DNA of 8,005 bases, taken from contig QAKL01000059.1 of assembly GCA_003343815.1 (NCBI GenBank), positions 1-8,005 on the forward strand, read 5' to 3'. Below, in pieces: positions 1-6,989 of this stretch (position 1 is the stretch's first letter; each line of letters begins with the position of its first letter). The translations under genes were made by a program, and so were the position numbers. The stretch comes from Clostridiales bacterium (GTDB lineage: Bacteria; Bacillota; Peptococcia; Peptococcales; Peptococcaceae). The notes under the pieces were generated by a model. That model worked only from the letters and a program-made list of their open reading frames with translations, searched no databases and had not been told where the DNA came from.

Positions 1-1035
1 GAGCCTGCGCGCAGCTATATTTTAGAGGCGTTAAATGCCAAGAAAAACGTCGTCACTGCCAATAAAGATTTATTGGCAGAGCATGGTAAAGAGCTTTTGG
101 ATACGGCCAAAGCCAATAAGCGCGATTTGCTTTTTGAGGCGTCTGTTGCCGGGGCGATTCCGATTATCCGCCCGCTCAAACAGTGCTTGGCAGGAAATAA
201 TATTGATGAAATCATGGGTATTGTCAACGGCACGACCAACTATATTTTGACCAAAATGACTTCTGAAGGTATGGATTTTGCAGAGGCTTTGGCCAAAGCA
301 ACGGAATTAGGCTATGCTGAGGCTGATCCGACGGCTGATATTGAGGGCTATGACGCCGCCCGCAAAGTGGCTATTCTAGCGTCTATCGCTTTTCATTCCC
401 GCGTAGTTTTGGATAATGTCTATGTAGAGGGTATTACCGCGATCAGCGCTCATGATATTCGCTATGCGACCGAAGCAGGCTATACGATTAAATTAATTGG
501 CGTTGCTAAAAATACTAAAGACGGCATCGAGGCACGCGTCCACCCGATGCTGATCCCGTCCAGCCATCCTTTGGCAGCGGTTAATGATTCATTTAATGCG
601 ATCTTCGTTCATGCCGATGCAGCCGGAGAAGTCATGTTTTACGGCAGAGGCGCCGGTGAATTGCCGACAGCCAGCGCGGTAGTCGGCGATATTATCGACG
701 TGACGCGCAATATCGCGTTCAACTCGCTGGGGCGGATCAGCTGCAGCTGCTATAAAAATCTGCCGATTAAAAATATTGAGCAAATCGAAAGTATGTATTT
801 TTTACGTATCGAGTGTCAGGATGAGCCTGGAGTGTTGGCGCGTATCGCCAAAGTATTCGGTGATAACCAAGTCAGCATCAGCCAGTTTATCCAAAAAGAC
901 GCTATAGACGGCATAGCTGAATTAGTAATAATTACTCATAAAGTATTTGAGTGTGATATCCGTAAATCAGTCGCGGAATTGGGAGATTTGGATATTGTCC
1001 ACAAAGTATCCAGTATTATCCGCGTATATGGCTGA
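1..1035 (+). CDS. hom: Homoserine dehydrogenase, 5'-truncated by window edge
   Basis: Catalyses NAD(P)H-dependent reduction of aspartate semialdehyde to homoserine, the branch point towards threonine and methionine, in the cytosol. The frame is open from base 1, so the true start and the N-terminal GxGxxG nucleotide-binding part lie outside; 344 residues are visible against about 430 usual for the ACT-containing family. Visible family motifs in order: VVTANKDLLAEHG near the start, FEASVAGAIPII (window codons 45-56), GIVNGTTNYILTKM, and the signature LGYAEADPTADIEGYDAARK, which holds the conserved acidic residues and the catalytic lysine. A C-terminal ACT domain (from FLRIECQDEPGVLARIAKVF, about codons 267-344) implies feedback control, classically by threonine. 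lysC follows after 22 nt with no terminator between, so the two are probably co-transcribed. The TTG at 73 is not a credible start because conserved sequence continues upstream of it. Confidence 0.96.
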   Translation, partial: EPARSYILEALNAKKNVVTANKDLLAEHGKELLDTAKANKRDLLFEASVAGAIPIIRPLKQCLAGNNIDEIMGIVNGTTNYILTKMTSEGMDFAEALAKATELGYAEADPTADIEGYDAARKVAILASIAFHSRVVLDNVYVEGITAISAHDIRYATEAGYTIKLIGVAKNTKDGIEARVHPMLIPSSHPLAAVNDSFNAIFVHADAAGEVMFYGRGAGELPTASAVVGDIIDVTRNIAFNSLGRISCSCYKNLPIKNIEQIESMYFLRIECQDEPGVLARIAKVFGDNQVSISQFIQKDAIDGIAELVIITHKVFECDIRKSVAELGDLDIVHKVSSIIRVYG

Positions 1036-1057
1036 GAAGATTAAAGGAGTGAAGTAA

Positions 1058-2293
1058 ATGGCACTGATTGTCCAAAAATACGGCGGCACGTCGGTGGGAA
1101 GCGTGGAAAGAATTCAAAAAGTAGCAGAAAATATCGCGCGTTTCAAAAGACAAGGCCACCAATTAGTCGTGGCAGTATCGGCGCAGGCTGGCACTACCGA
1201 CAATTTGATAAAATTAGCCCAGCAAATCGATGAGCACGCATCCGCACGCGAAATGGATATGCTTTTAGCGACAGGAGAGCAGATCTCGATTGCTTTATTG
1301 GCAATAGCTTTAAACAAAATGGGCATCCCTGCAGTGTCATTGACCGGTCATCAGGCAGGTATTTTAACCGACGGAGTGCATATGAAGGCTCGTATTTTAG
1401 AGGTCGAGCATGAGCGTATCAATCAAGAATTAGCCCAGGGCAAAGTCATCATCGTAGCAGGATTCCAAGGTATTTCTGCGGATAATAATATTACGACTTT
1501 AGGCCGCGGCGGCAGCGATACCACAGCGGTAGCGATAGCGGCCAGCTTAAAAGCTGATTTGTGCGAAATTTATACCGATGTCGACGGTATTTATACTGCC
1601 GATCCGCGCATCGTCAGCAATCCGCATAAATTAAAGACTATTTCTTACGATGAAATGCTGGAATTAGCCAGCTTGGGTGCCAAAGTATTGCATCCGCGCT
1701 CTGTCGAAGTAGCGAAAATTCATAATGTGCGCTTAAGCGTACGCTCCAGCTTTGAAACCGAAAAGGAGGGCACTTACGTCGTGAATAAAGAATGTATCGA
1801 AAAAACATTAGTGGTAACAGGCATCGCCAGCGACAAAAATACGGCGAAAATAGGAATTTTTGACGTACCGGATGCTCCCGGCAATGCAGCAAAAATATTT
1901 GAAACCTTGGGTAAATATAATTTAAATGTCGATATGATCATCCAAAGCGCGACCAGGGATAACGGTGTGAACGATATTTCTTTCACTATTCCTAAAAGTG
2001 ATTTAGCGGCGGCGCGCGATGTGTTGGAAAATCTGCGTGCGGAGGTAGGCTACGGTGAGGTCGTTTATTCCGACGATGTGGCGAAAATTTCCGCAGTCGG
2101 CGCCGGGATGGTCTCCGTACCCGGTGTTGCGGCGAAAGTGTTCACGACATTGTCCCAGGAAAACATCAATATCGAAATGATCAGCACCTCGGAAATCAAA
2201 ATTTCCTGCATCATTAAAAATTATGAAGATAATGTTGCCCGTGCGGTAAGAAGCCTGCATGAGGCATTTGAATTGGATAAGATTGAACAGTAA
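1058..2293 (+). CDS. lysC: Aspartate kinase (aspartokinase), alpha polypeptide
   Basis: Phosphorylates L-aspartate with ATP to aspartyl-4-phosphate, the first step of lysine, threonine, methionine and diaminopimelate synthesis. It has 411 residues, matching the Bacillus/Corynebacterium type of about 400-420. The kinase domain (about 1-235) shows KYGGTS at 7-12, GFQG at 135-138, TTLGRGGSDTTAVAIA at 146-161 and IYTDVDGIYTADPR at 171-184. Two ACT domains follow: TGIASDKNTAKIGIFDVPD with its continuation (about 254-330), and AKISAVGAGMVSVPGVAAKV (about 340-411). These bind feedback effectors, lysine and/or threonine; which one cannot be told by eye. The ATG at 1058 has AAAGGAG at 1044-1050 just upstream. 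The loop usually reading VSAMGxTTD is VSAQAGTTD here (about 40-48), a local variation. An internal ribosome site at 1762 may also give a free beta subunit. A terminator hairpin lies 7 nt after the stop. Confidence 0.97.
   Translation: MALIVQKYGGTSVGSVERIQKVAENIARFKRQGHQLVVAVSAQAGTTDNLIKLAQQIDEHASAREMDMLLATGEQISIALLAIALNKMGIPAVSLTGHQAGILTDGVHMKARILEVEHERINQELAQGKVIIVAGFQGISADNNITTLGRGGSDTTAVAIAASLKADLCEIYTDVDGIYTADPRIVSNPHKLKTISYDEMLELASLGAKVLHPRSVEVAKIHNVRLSVRSSFETEKEGTYVVNKECIEKTLVVTGIASDKNTAKIGIFDVPDAPGNAAKIFETLGKYNLNVDMIIQSATRDNGVNDISFTIPKSDLAAARDVLENLRAEVGYGEVVYSDDVAKISAVGAGMVSVPGVAAKVFTTLSQENINIEMISTSEIKISCIIKNYEDNVARAVRSLHEAFELDKIEQ
1762..1783 (+). promoter_or_regulatory. Candidate internal ribosome site and GTG start for an aspartokinase beta subunit
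   Basis: AAAGGAGGG at 1762-1770 is followed 10 nt later by a GTG at 1781-1783 that is in frame with lysC (codon 242). Translation from it would give a 170-residue protein made only of the two ACT domains. In Bacillus subtilis and Corynebacterium, lysC is known to make such a beta subunit (about 163-170 residues) from an internal start at the equivalent place, forming an alpha2beta2 enzyme. The site overlaps codons for the conserved EKEGT stretch, so part of the purine-rich sequence could simply reflect protein conservation. Use of the start is inferred. Confidence 0.6.
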
Positions 2294-2300
2294 AATTAAG

Positions 2301-2336
2301 AAAAATCTCTTGCATGAGAAATTGCAAGAGATTTTT
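2301..2336 (+). terminator. Rho-independent terminator after lysC
   Basis: AAAAATCTCTTGCA (2301-2314) and TGCAAGAGATTTTT (2323-2336) are perfect reverse complements separated by an 8-nt loop, TGAGAAAT. The stem has only four GC pairs, but its 3' arm ends in five T and its 5' arm starts with five A, the usual form of an intrinsic terminator that can work in either direction. It begins 7 nt after the lysC stop and separates the amino-acid block from the downstream operon. Confidence 0.85.
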
Positions 2337-2359
2337 CACGTATTGTGATATATAATATT

Positions 2360-2371
2360 TATCTATAGATA
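2360..2371. repeat. 12-bp perfect palindrome TATCTATAGATA in the spacer
   Basis: TATCTATAGATA reads the same on both strands and sits between the terminator and the next ribosome site, upstream of the promoter candidate. It could be an operator half-site pair, but the stretch is AT-rich and a palindrome of this size may arise by chance. No regulator family is recognised for it. Confidence 0.25.
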
Positions 2372-2382
2372 GAGACAAAAGA

Positions 2383-2417
2383 TTGTACTGTTAATTTACT
2401 TGGAAGTATGTTAGAAT
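2383..2417 (+). promoter_or_regulatory. Weak sigma-A-type promoter candidate for the prenyl/tetrapyrrole operon
   Basis: A promoter is expected here because a terminator lies upstream and a packed operon starts at 2451. TTGTAC (2383-2388) and TATGTT (2407-2412) are spaced by 18 nt and match the consensus at 3/6 and 4/6. TAGAAT at 2412-2417 is a better -10 box (5/6) but has no good -35 box at 16-18 nt. A perfect TATAAT at 2351-2356 is another -10 candidate, also without a convincing -35. The exact box assignment is uncertain. Confidence 0.3.
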
Positions 2418-2431
2418 ATATTGTTGAAAGA

Positions 2432-2440
2432 AAGGAGGAG
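2432..2440 (+). promoter_or_regulatory. Strong ribosome binding site deciding the ATG at 2451
   Basis: AAGGAGGAG at 2432-2440 is a near-perfect Shine-Dalgarno sequence 10 nt before the ATG at 2451. An in-frame TTG at 2421 would extend the protein by ten residues, but it would place this ribosome site inside the coding region and has no comparable site of its own. The ATG at 2451 is therefore preferred. Confidence 0.8.
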
Positions 2441-2450
2441 CAGATTAACT

Positions 2451-3146
2451 ATGCCGAAAAATAACGGAGTAATTGACAGCAAATTTTTACATGAGGCATA
2501 TCATGAGGTATTTACTTTGCGCAATAATGATTTTTTTAATTTGCTGGAGACGAAATTTTATCTGCAGGAGTTCCTCTTTTTTTCGCAGGAAGCCTATTTT
2601 TTTGCAAAATTAAGTCATACGGATGAAGATATCGCCAAAGAGCTGGGATTGGTTTCAAGCTTGGTTTATCTTTCGGCGAAAATTCATTATTTTATCAATA
2701 ACGAGACCAAAGATGGCTTTGCCCAGAAAGTGCAGTTTCCGATTCTTTTAGGAGATTTGCTTTACGGCAAGGTTATCGAAATACTTTCCCGCGGTGCGGG
2801 CAGTGTTTATATAGATGATTATTTGGCGTATTCACAGCGTTTAAATGCCGTGACAGTCGATTATTTTGCCGATAAAGCGGCTGAGGAGGATGTTATTTGC
2901 TGCCGCTACAGTGATCTGGCGGTATTAACGGCGAAATTATTAGGCGCGAAAAATACGAAATTGGCGGCAGAAATAGGAGCAAGCTTGGCGCATGATACGC
3001 TTTATCATAGTAACAGCGCACTTTTAGCGCAGTTATCAGCTGAAGAGAGCGAATTATTTATGCGTACGTTTCATATAAAACAAGATCCCAAAAGCATAAT
3101 TGTTTCTACGGCAGATTTATGCAAAAAAATCGTAGCAGAAGCATAA
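2451..3146 (+). CDS. HepS-like non-catalytic prenyl synthase subunit (probable)
   Basis: Protein of 231 residues, probably mostly helical, with no signal peptide or clear membrane segment. It lies 28 nt before a catalytic polyprenyl synthase. QFPILLGDLLYGKVIEIL (about 96-112) resembles the VLLGDYLLAKAF helix of trans-prenyl synthases. About 22 residues earlier, IHYFINN (78-84) occupies the place of the first aspartate-rich motif (IHDDIID in the neighbour), with the metal-binding aspartates gone. No DDxxD exists anywhere in the protein. This is the pattern of the small HepS subunit (HEPPP_synt_1 type) of Bacillus heptaprenyl diphosphate synthase, which has no activity alone and works with HepT. 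The likely role is as partner or chain-length modulator of the enzyme encoded next. I infer this from the fold pattern and position; overall similarity to known HepS looks weak, and another divergent helical function is possible. Confidence 0.65.
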   Translation: MPKNNGVIDSKFLHEAYHEVFTLRNNDFFNLLETKFYLQEFLFFSQEAYFFAKLSHTDEDIAKELGLVSSLVYLSAKIHYFINNETKDGFAQKVQFPILLGDLLYGKVIEILSRGAGSVYIDDYLAYSQRLNAVTVDYFADKAAEEDVICCRYSDLAVLTAKLLGAKNTKLAAEIGASLAHDTLYHSNSALLAQLSAEESELFMRTFHIKQDPKSIIVSTADLCKKIVAEA

Positions 3147-3174
3147 AATATTTAACGAAAATTGAGGTAATGTA

Positions 3175-4158
3175 ATGAGCATGGCATATATTTTAAAAAC
3201 AAATAAAGAAGTGCAGCGGGAATGTGCAAACGTCGAAAAATATTTGGACGAATTTCTCGCTTTTGAGCACAAAGATATTGCCGAGGGTGCCTTGCATACC
3301 TTGCATGCCGGAGGCAAACGATTGCGCCCTGCGATTTTGATTATGACTGCTTCTTTTTATGATAATGCGAAAAACGTCGTGCCTTTGGCGGCAGCGATGG
3401 AAATCGTGCATATGTCGTCTTTGATTCACGATGATATTATTGATCAATCGCCTACCAGACGCGGACAGGCTACGCTTTTTAAGCAAATCGGCGCTTACCG
3501 TGCTTTGCACAGCGGGGATTATATTTTGAGCAAAGCTCTGCAGATGGTGAATGATCTGCCACACGGACAGGAAATGATGCAGATTTTGGGCAATTTATCT
3601 TGCGAAATGTGCTATGGCGAGGTCGAGCAAATCAATAGTATGTACGATGTCAAGCAGACATTAGAGGATTATTATTATCGTATTAATCGCAAAACGGCAC
3701 TGCTGTTTGCTGCCTGCTGCCAGCTTGGCGCACTAGCCAGCGAGGCTTCTGCGGAAGAAATACAAACTTTTTACGATATTGGCTATAATATGGGTATGGC
3801 GTTTCAGATTAAAGACGATATTTTGGATATGGAAATGAGCGCTAAAGATTTGGGAAAACCTGCGGGCAACGATCTGGCGCAGGGGATTATGACTTTGCCG
3901 ACGATCCTGGTATTAGAAAAAGATTTCCCCGAAAGAGTACGCTTACTTGAGCTGATAGAAAATAGATTTGCGGGTGGTCAAAGCGAGGTAGAAGAAGCTT
4001 TGACCATAATTAAAGAAAATAACGGTATTAGCGAAGCAAATATTTATTGCAAACGCTATATCGATGAGGCAAAAAGATTAATTGAGCAGCTGCCGGAGAA
4101 AAAAGGCAAAAAAGGCTTTGTTTTAAGTGCAAAATATGTGATCGAGAGGGGCTTTTGA
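3175..4158 (+). CDS. Long-chain polyprenyl diphosphate synthase (HepT/IspB type)
   Basis: Condenses isopentenyl diphosphate onto an allylic primer to make a long all-trans prenyl diphosphate, typically the side chain of menaquinone. It has 327 residues, the usual length for the HepT/IspB class. GGKRLRP at 46-52 binds isopentenyl diphosphate. The first aspartate-rich motif is DDIID at 86-90 with RR at 95-96; KT at 173-174; QIKDDILD at 211-218 is the second aspartate-rich motif; then GKPAGNDLAQGIMTLP at 227-242. The residue five before the first motif is Ser81, small rather than bulky, which fits long-chain products instead of C15-C20. GAGG at 3164-3167 precedes the ATG at 3175 by 7 nt; a second in-frame ATG lies at 3181 with worse spacing. 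The stop shares one base with the next start (TGATG), suggesting translational coupling. Exact chain length cannot be read from the sequence; the neighbouring HepS-like gene suggests a two-subunit enzyme. Confidence 0.93.
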   Translation: MSMAYILKTNKEVQRECANVEKYLDEFLAFEHKDIAEGALHTLHAGGKRLRPAILIMTASFYDNAKNVVPLAAAMEIVHMSSLIHDDIIDQSPTRRGQATLFKQIGAYRALHSGDYILSKALQMVNDLPHGQEMMQILGNLSCEMCYGEVEQINSMYDVKQTLEDYYYRINRKTALLFAACCQLGALASEASAEEIQTFYDIGYNMGMAFQIKDDILDMEMSAKDLGKPAGNDLAQGIMTLPTILVLEKDFPERVRLLELIENRFAGGQSEVEEALTIIKENNGISEANIYCKRYIDEAKRLIEQLPEKKGKKGFVLSAKYVIERGF

Positions 4159-4793
4159 TGGCGTTTACTTATCCGATTTGCTTAAAATTAGCACAGAAAA
4201 AATGCGTGGTAGTAGGCGCAGGAAGCGTCGCTTTACGCAAAGTAAAAACTCTTTTGGCGCAGGAAGCGCTTGTCACGGTAGTTTCTCCTGAGCTTAATCA
4301 AGAACTGGCTAAGGAAAAGGATAAATTTGTGTGGGAGCAGGCGTACTACCGCGAGGAGTTTTTAGCGGATGCATTTTTAGTAATCGCCGCGACCGATAAC
4401 CGCGCGGTTAATCACGAAATCGCCGTCTATTGTGATAAATACAATATTTTGGTGAATGTAATTGATTCTCCCGCGGAAAGCTCGTTTATCGTAAATTCTT
4501 ATTTTACCAAAGGAGACTTGCTGGTGGCAGTTTCTACCGATGGGGCGAGCCCCGCTTTGAGTCGCAAAATCAGAAAAGATTTAGAAGCGCAAATCGCCGA
4601 TGAATATGCGGATATTTTAGCGATTATTGCCGAGGCACGGGCGGAGGCACTAATAAAAATCACTAATGAGAGTAAAAGACGCGAATTTTTACAAAGCTTG
4701 GCCAAAATAGACTACGAGGCCATAATTAAAGATAAATCAACAGCTATATTTAGGGATAGGGTGAAGAAATGTCTATTATCTTACTTGGAGTAA
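4158..4793 (+). CDS. sirC: Precorrin-2 dehydrogenase (SirC / CysG N-terminal type)
   Basis: Oxidises precorrin-2 to sirohydrochlorin with NAD+, feeding siroheme or cobalamin synthesis; some family members also insert iron. It has 211 residues, as expected for a stand-alone enzyme, in contrast to enterobacterial CysG where it is fused to the methyltransferase. CVVVGAGSVALRKVKTLL at 16-33 is the Rossmann NAD site. VIAATDNRAVN at 75-85, LVNVIDSPAESSF at 98-110 (Asp103 matches the catalytic/metal aspartate of CysG) and VSTDGASPALSRKIR at 125-139 are family signatures. The C-terminal helical domain is present. The ATG at 4158 shares one base with the upstream stop and has GAGAGGG at 4144-4150; an in-frame TTG at 4155 would add only one residue and is less likely. 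The gene overlaps hemA by 25 nt. The methyltransferase that makes its substrate is encoded three genes later. Whether it has chelatase activity cannot be told. Confidence 0.93.
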   Translation: MAFTYPICLKLAQKKCVVVGAGSVALRKVKTLLAQEALVTVVSPELNQELAKEKDKFVWEQAYYREEFLADAFLVIAATDNRAVNHEIAVYCDKYNILVNVIDSPAESSFIVNSYFTKGDLLVAVSTDGASPALSRKIRKDLEAQIADEYADILAIIAEARAEALIKITNESKRREFLQSLAKIDYEAIIKDKSTAIFRDRVKKCLLSYLE

Positions 4794-6049
4794 ATCATAA
4801 AAGCGCTCCGGTTGAGGTCAGAGAAAAATTGTCGATGTCCAAACCTCGGATCAAGGCTAATGCCGACTTAGTGAAAAATATGCAGTCGTTGGACGGGATG
4901 GCTATTTTATCGACCTGCAACCGTACCGAATTTTATTTTTCAGCGCCCAATCATTACAAGGCTAAAACAGAAGTGGAAAATTGGCTGAGCGCCTACAGCG
5001 GACTCGATCTGGAGGAAATGACCAAGTATTTGTATATATTTGAGGACAGAGCGGCTGTGCGGCATTTATTTGAGGTCGTAGGCGGCTTAGACTCGATGAT
5101 TTTAGGCGAAAGCCAAATCCAGGGACAGGTGCAGGACGCATACAATTTGGCACTTGAATGCGGTTTTTCCAACAGTATTATCAATACACTTTTCATGACC
5201 GCCTTATCCGTCGGCAAAAGAGTGCGTACCGAGACTTATATCGACCGCCAGCCGGTGTCGATCAGCTCCACTGCTGTCGAATTGGCGAAAAATGAGCTGG
5301 GCTCCTTAGAGGGCAAATCGGTGCTTATTTTAGGCGCAGGCGAGACGAGCGAATTAGCGGCGCGCCATTTGGTGAGCAACGGCATTTCCGGTGTCATCGT
5401 CGCTAATCGTACCTATGCCAAAGCGCAAAAGCTGGCGAATGAATTCGGCGGCTCGGCAGCGAAATTAAGCGAGTTTTTGGATTATCTGCCTGATGCGGAT
5501 ATTGTTATTAGCTGTACTTCTTCGCCACGCTATGTGGTGGAAAAGGAAATCTTAGCGCCTGTCGTTTCGGCGCGCAAGCAACCTTTAATGCTTATTGACA
5601 TAGCTGTGCCCCGAGATATTGATCCGGCGGTAGCGGAGCTTGATAACGTAATTTTATACGATATTGACGATTTGCAAAACCAAGTCGAGCAAAATTTGGA
5701 GAGCCGCCGCAAAGAAGCTGTAAAGGCGCAGGCTATTATCGAGCAGGAAGTCGATAATTTCTTTTATTGGGTAGATACTTTGGCGGTCGTACCGACAATT
5801 ATCCGCTTGCGCGCTCAGGCTGAGCGCATCAAAAAAGAGGAAGTCGAGCGCGCCGTACATCGTATCGACGATATTACACCGCGCGAGCAGCGTATTATCG
5901 AGCAGTTGGCGCACAGTATTATCAATCGCTGGCTGCATAAGCCGATCGTAAATTTGAAAACATTGGCTGGAGAAAACGAGGATCGTTTTGATTGCTATAT
6001 CCGCGCCTTTAACGACCTTTTGGATTTAGACGAAGAATCGGAGGTGTGA
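4769..6049 (+). CDS. hemA: Glutamyl-tRNA reductase
   Basis: Reduces glutamyl-tRNA(Glu) with NADPH to glutamate-1-semialdehyde, the first committed step of tetrapyrrole synthesis by the C5 pathway. It has 426 residues, normal for the family. The catalytic domain holds LGVNHKSAPVEVREKL at 6-21, the catalytic Cys50 in LSTCNRTEFY, His99, and GGLDSMILGESQIQGQV at 105-121. The NADPH-binding domain has the glycine-rich VLILGAGETSELAARHL at 185-201. A long helical linker and the C-terminal dimerisation domain (about 310-420, including RLRAQAERIKKEE and INRWLHKPIVNLK) complete it. The ATG at 4769 lies inside the end of the dehydrogenase gene, with AGGGTG at 4758-4763 as ribosome site, so translation is probably coupled. 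In many bacteria the N-terminal residues of HemA serve haem-dependent proteolysis; nothing specific for that is seen here. hemC starts one base after the stop. Confidence 0.97.
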   Translation: MSIILLGVNHKSAPVEVREKLSMSKPRIKANADLVKNMQSLDGMAILSTCNRTEFYFSAPNHYKAKTEVENWLSAYSGLDLEEMTKYLYIFEDRAAVRHLFEVVGGLDSMILGESQIQGQVQDAYNLALECGFSNSIINTLFMTALSVGKRVRTETYIDRQPVSISSTAVELAKNELGSLEGKSVLILGAGETSELAARHLVSNGISGVIVANRTYAKAQKLANEFGGSAAKLSEFLDYLPDADIVISCTSSPRYVVEKEILAPVVSARKQPLMLIDIAVPRDIDPAVAELDNVILYDIDDLQNQVEQNLESRRKEAVKAQAIIEQEVDNFFYWVDTLAVVPTIIRLRAQAERIKKEEVERAVHRIDDITPREQRIIEQLAHSIINRWLHKPIVNLKTLAGENEDRFDCYIRAFNDLLDLDEESEV

Positions 6050-6050
6050 G

Positions 6051-6989
6051 ATGACAAAAAGAACAGTAAAAATCGGTAGCCGTGACAGTGCGCTGGCGAT
6101 GTGGCAGACAAAGCATGTTATCAGCGAATTAGAAAAAGTCACTTCCGCATATACTTTTGAAATCGTGCCTTTAAAAACCAAAGGTGATAAAATATTGGAT
6201 GTATCTTTGGCAAAAGTCGGCGATAAAGGACTTTTTACCAAGGAATTAGAGGCGGCGATGCTTGATAAGACGACGGATCTGGCGGTGCATAGCATGAAAG
6301 ACGTGCCGACTAATCTGGTCGATGGCTTAATTATCGGCAGTATCTTAAAAAGAGAAGACCCCCGCGATGTGCTGATTTCGCCTAAAGGCTACACTTTTCA
6401 GACTTTGCCCGAGGGTGCAAAAGTAGGCACCAGCTCGCTCAGACGCAAAGCCCAATTGCAGAATTTACGCCCTGATTTAAAAATCTGCGATGTCCGCGGT
6501 AATTTAAATACCAGGATGCGCAAGATGCATGAGGAAAACTTTGATGCGCTTATTTTAGCGGCGGCCGGTGTCATCCGCATGGGCTGGAGTGACGAAATCA
6601 GCGAATATCTGCCGATGGATATTTTTCTCGCGGCAGTCAGTCAGGGTGCTATCGGTATCGAGTGCCGCGAGGACGATGCGGAAATTATGGCGTTAATCGC
6701 TAAAATTAACGACGGAGAAACGGCGACTTGCGTGTGTGCGGAGCGGGCGCTGCTCCGTGCTTTAGAGGGTGGCTGTCAAATCCCGATTGCGGCTCATGCT
6801 GTAATTAAGAACGATACATTAAAATTAAACGGTTTAGTAGCTTCCTTAGACGGCAAACGTGTCATCAAGGAAACTTTAAGCGGAAATAAAGATAATGCCG
6901 AAGAAATCGGCTTAGAATTAGCAAAAAAATTAACGGCGCTGGGTGCCGATGAGATTTTGGCAGAAATCAGACAGGAGTTGACCATATGA
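6051..6989 (+). CDS. hemC: Porphobilinogen deaminase (hydroxymethylbilane synthase)
   Basis: Polymerises four porphobilinogen molecules into hydroxymethylbilane, using a covalently bound dipyrromethane cofactor. It has 312 residues, the normal length. IGSRDSALAMWQ at 8-19, KGDKILDVSLAKVGDKGLF to 62, AVHSMKDVP at 79-87 with catalytic Asp84, VGTSSLRRKAQL at 125-136, DVRGNLNTR at 147-155 and Cys242 in EGGCQIPIAAHA at 239-250, the cofactor attachment site, are all present. The segment usually reading like LPAxGQGAxxIE is FLAAVSQGAIGIE here (192-204), so a common Pro is Ala and a common Gly is Ser; the rest of the site is intact and activity is expected. GGAGGTG at 6040-6046, inside the end of hemA, is the ribosome site, and the start lies one base after the hemA stop. 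The stop overlaps the next start by 4 nt (ATGA). Confidence 0.97.
   Translation: MTKRTVKIGSRDSALAMWQTKHVISELEKVTSAYTFEIVPLKTKGDKILDVSLAKVGDKGLFTKELEAAMLDKTTDLAVHSMKDVPTNLVDGLIIGSILKREDPRDVLISPKGYTFQTLPEGAKVGTSSLRRKAQLQNLRPDLKICDVRGNLNTRMRKMHEENFDALILAAAGVIRMGWSDEISEYLPMDIFLAAVSQGAIGIECREDDAEIMALIAKINDGETATCVCAERALLRALEGGCQIPIAAHAVIKNDTLKLNGLVASLDGKRVIKETLSGNKDNAEEIGLELAKKLTALGADEILAEIRQELTI

Noticed and set aside
73..75. TTG as the start of homoserine dehydrogenase
   Set aside because: Conserved homoserine dehydrogenase sequence (KNVVTANKDL) continues upstream in the same frame to base 1, so the gene begins before the window.
35..250. Small + strand frame overlapping hom
   Set aside because: It is in another frame inside the conserved homoserine dehydrogenase sequence and encodes no recognisable protein.
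1036..1057. Possible lysine riboswitch or leader before lysC
   Set aside because: Only 22 nt separate hom from lysC, which holds a ribosome site and nothing more; any such leader would have to lie upstream of hom, outside the window.
2421..2450. Upstream TTG start for the HepS-like gene
   Set aside because: It would place the strong AAGGAGGAG site inside the coding region; the ATG at 2451 has ideal spacing from that site.
3147..3174. Possible terminator or promoter between the HepS-like gene and the polyprenyl synthase
   Set aside because: The 28-nt gap has no inverted repeat or promoter boxes and is filled mainly by the ribosome site, which fits co-transcription.
3193..3564. Open reading frame of 123 codons on the - strand
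   Set aside because: Antisense to the start of the polyprenyl synthase, with no convincing ribosome site or motif; the + strand frame carries all the conserved motifs.
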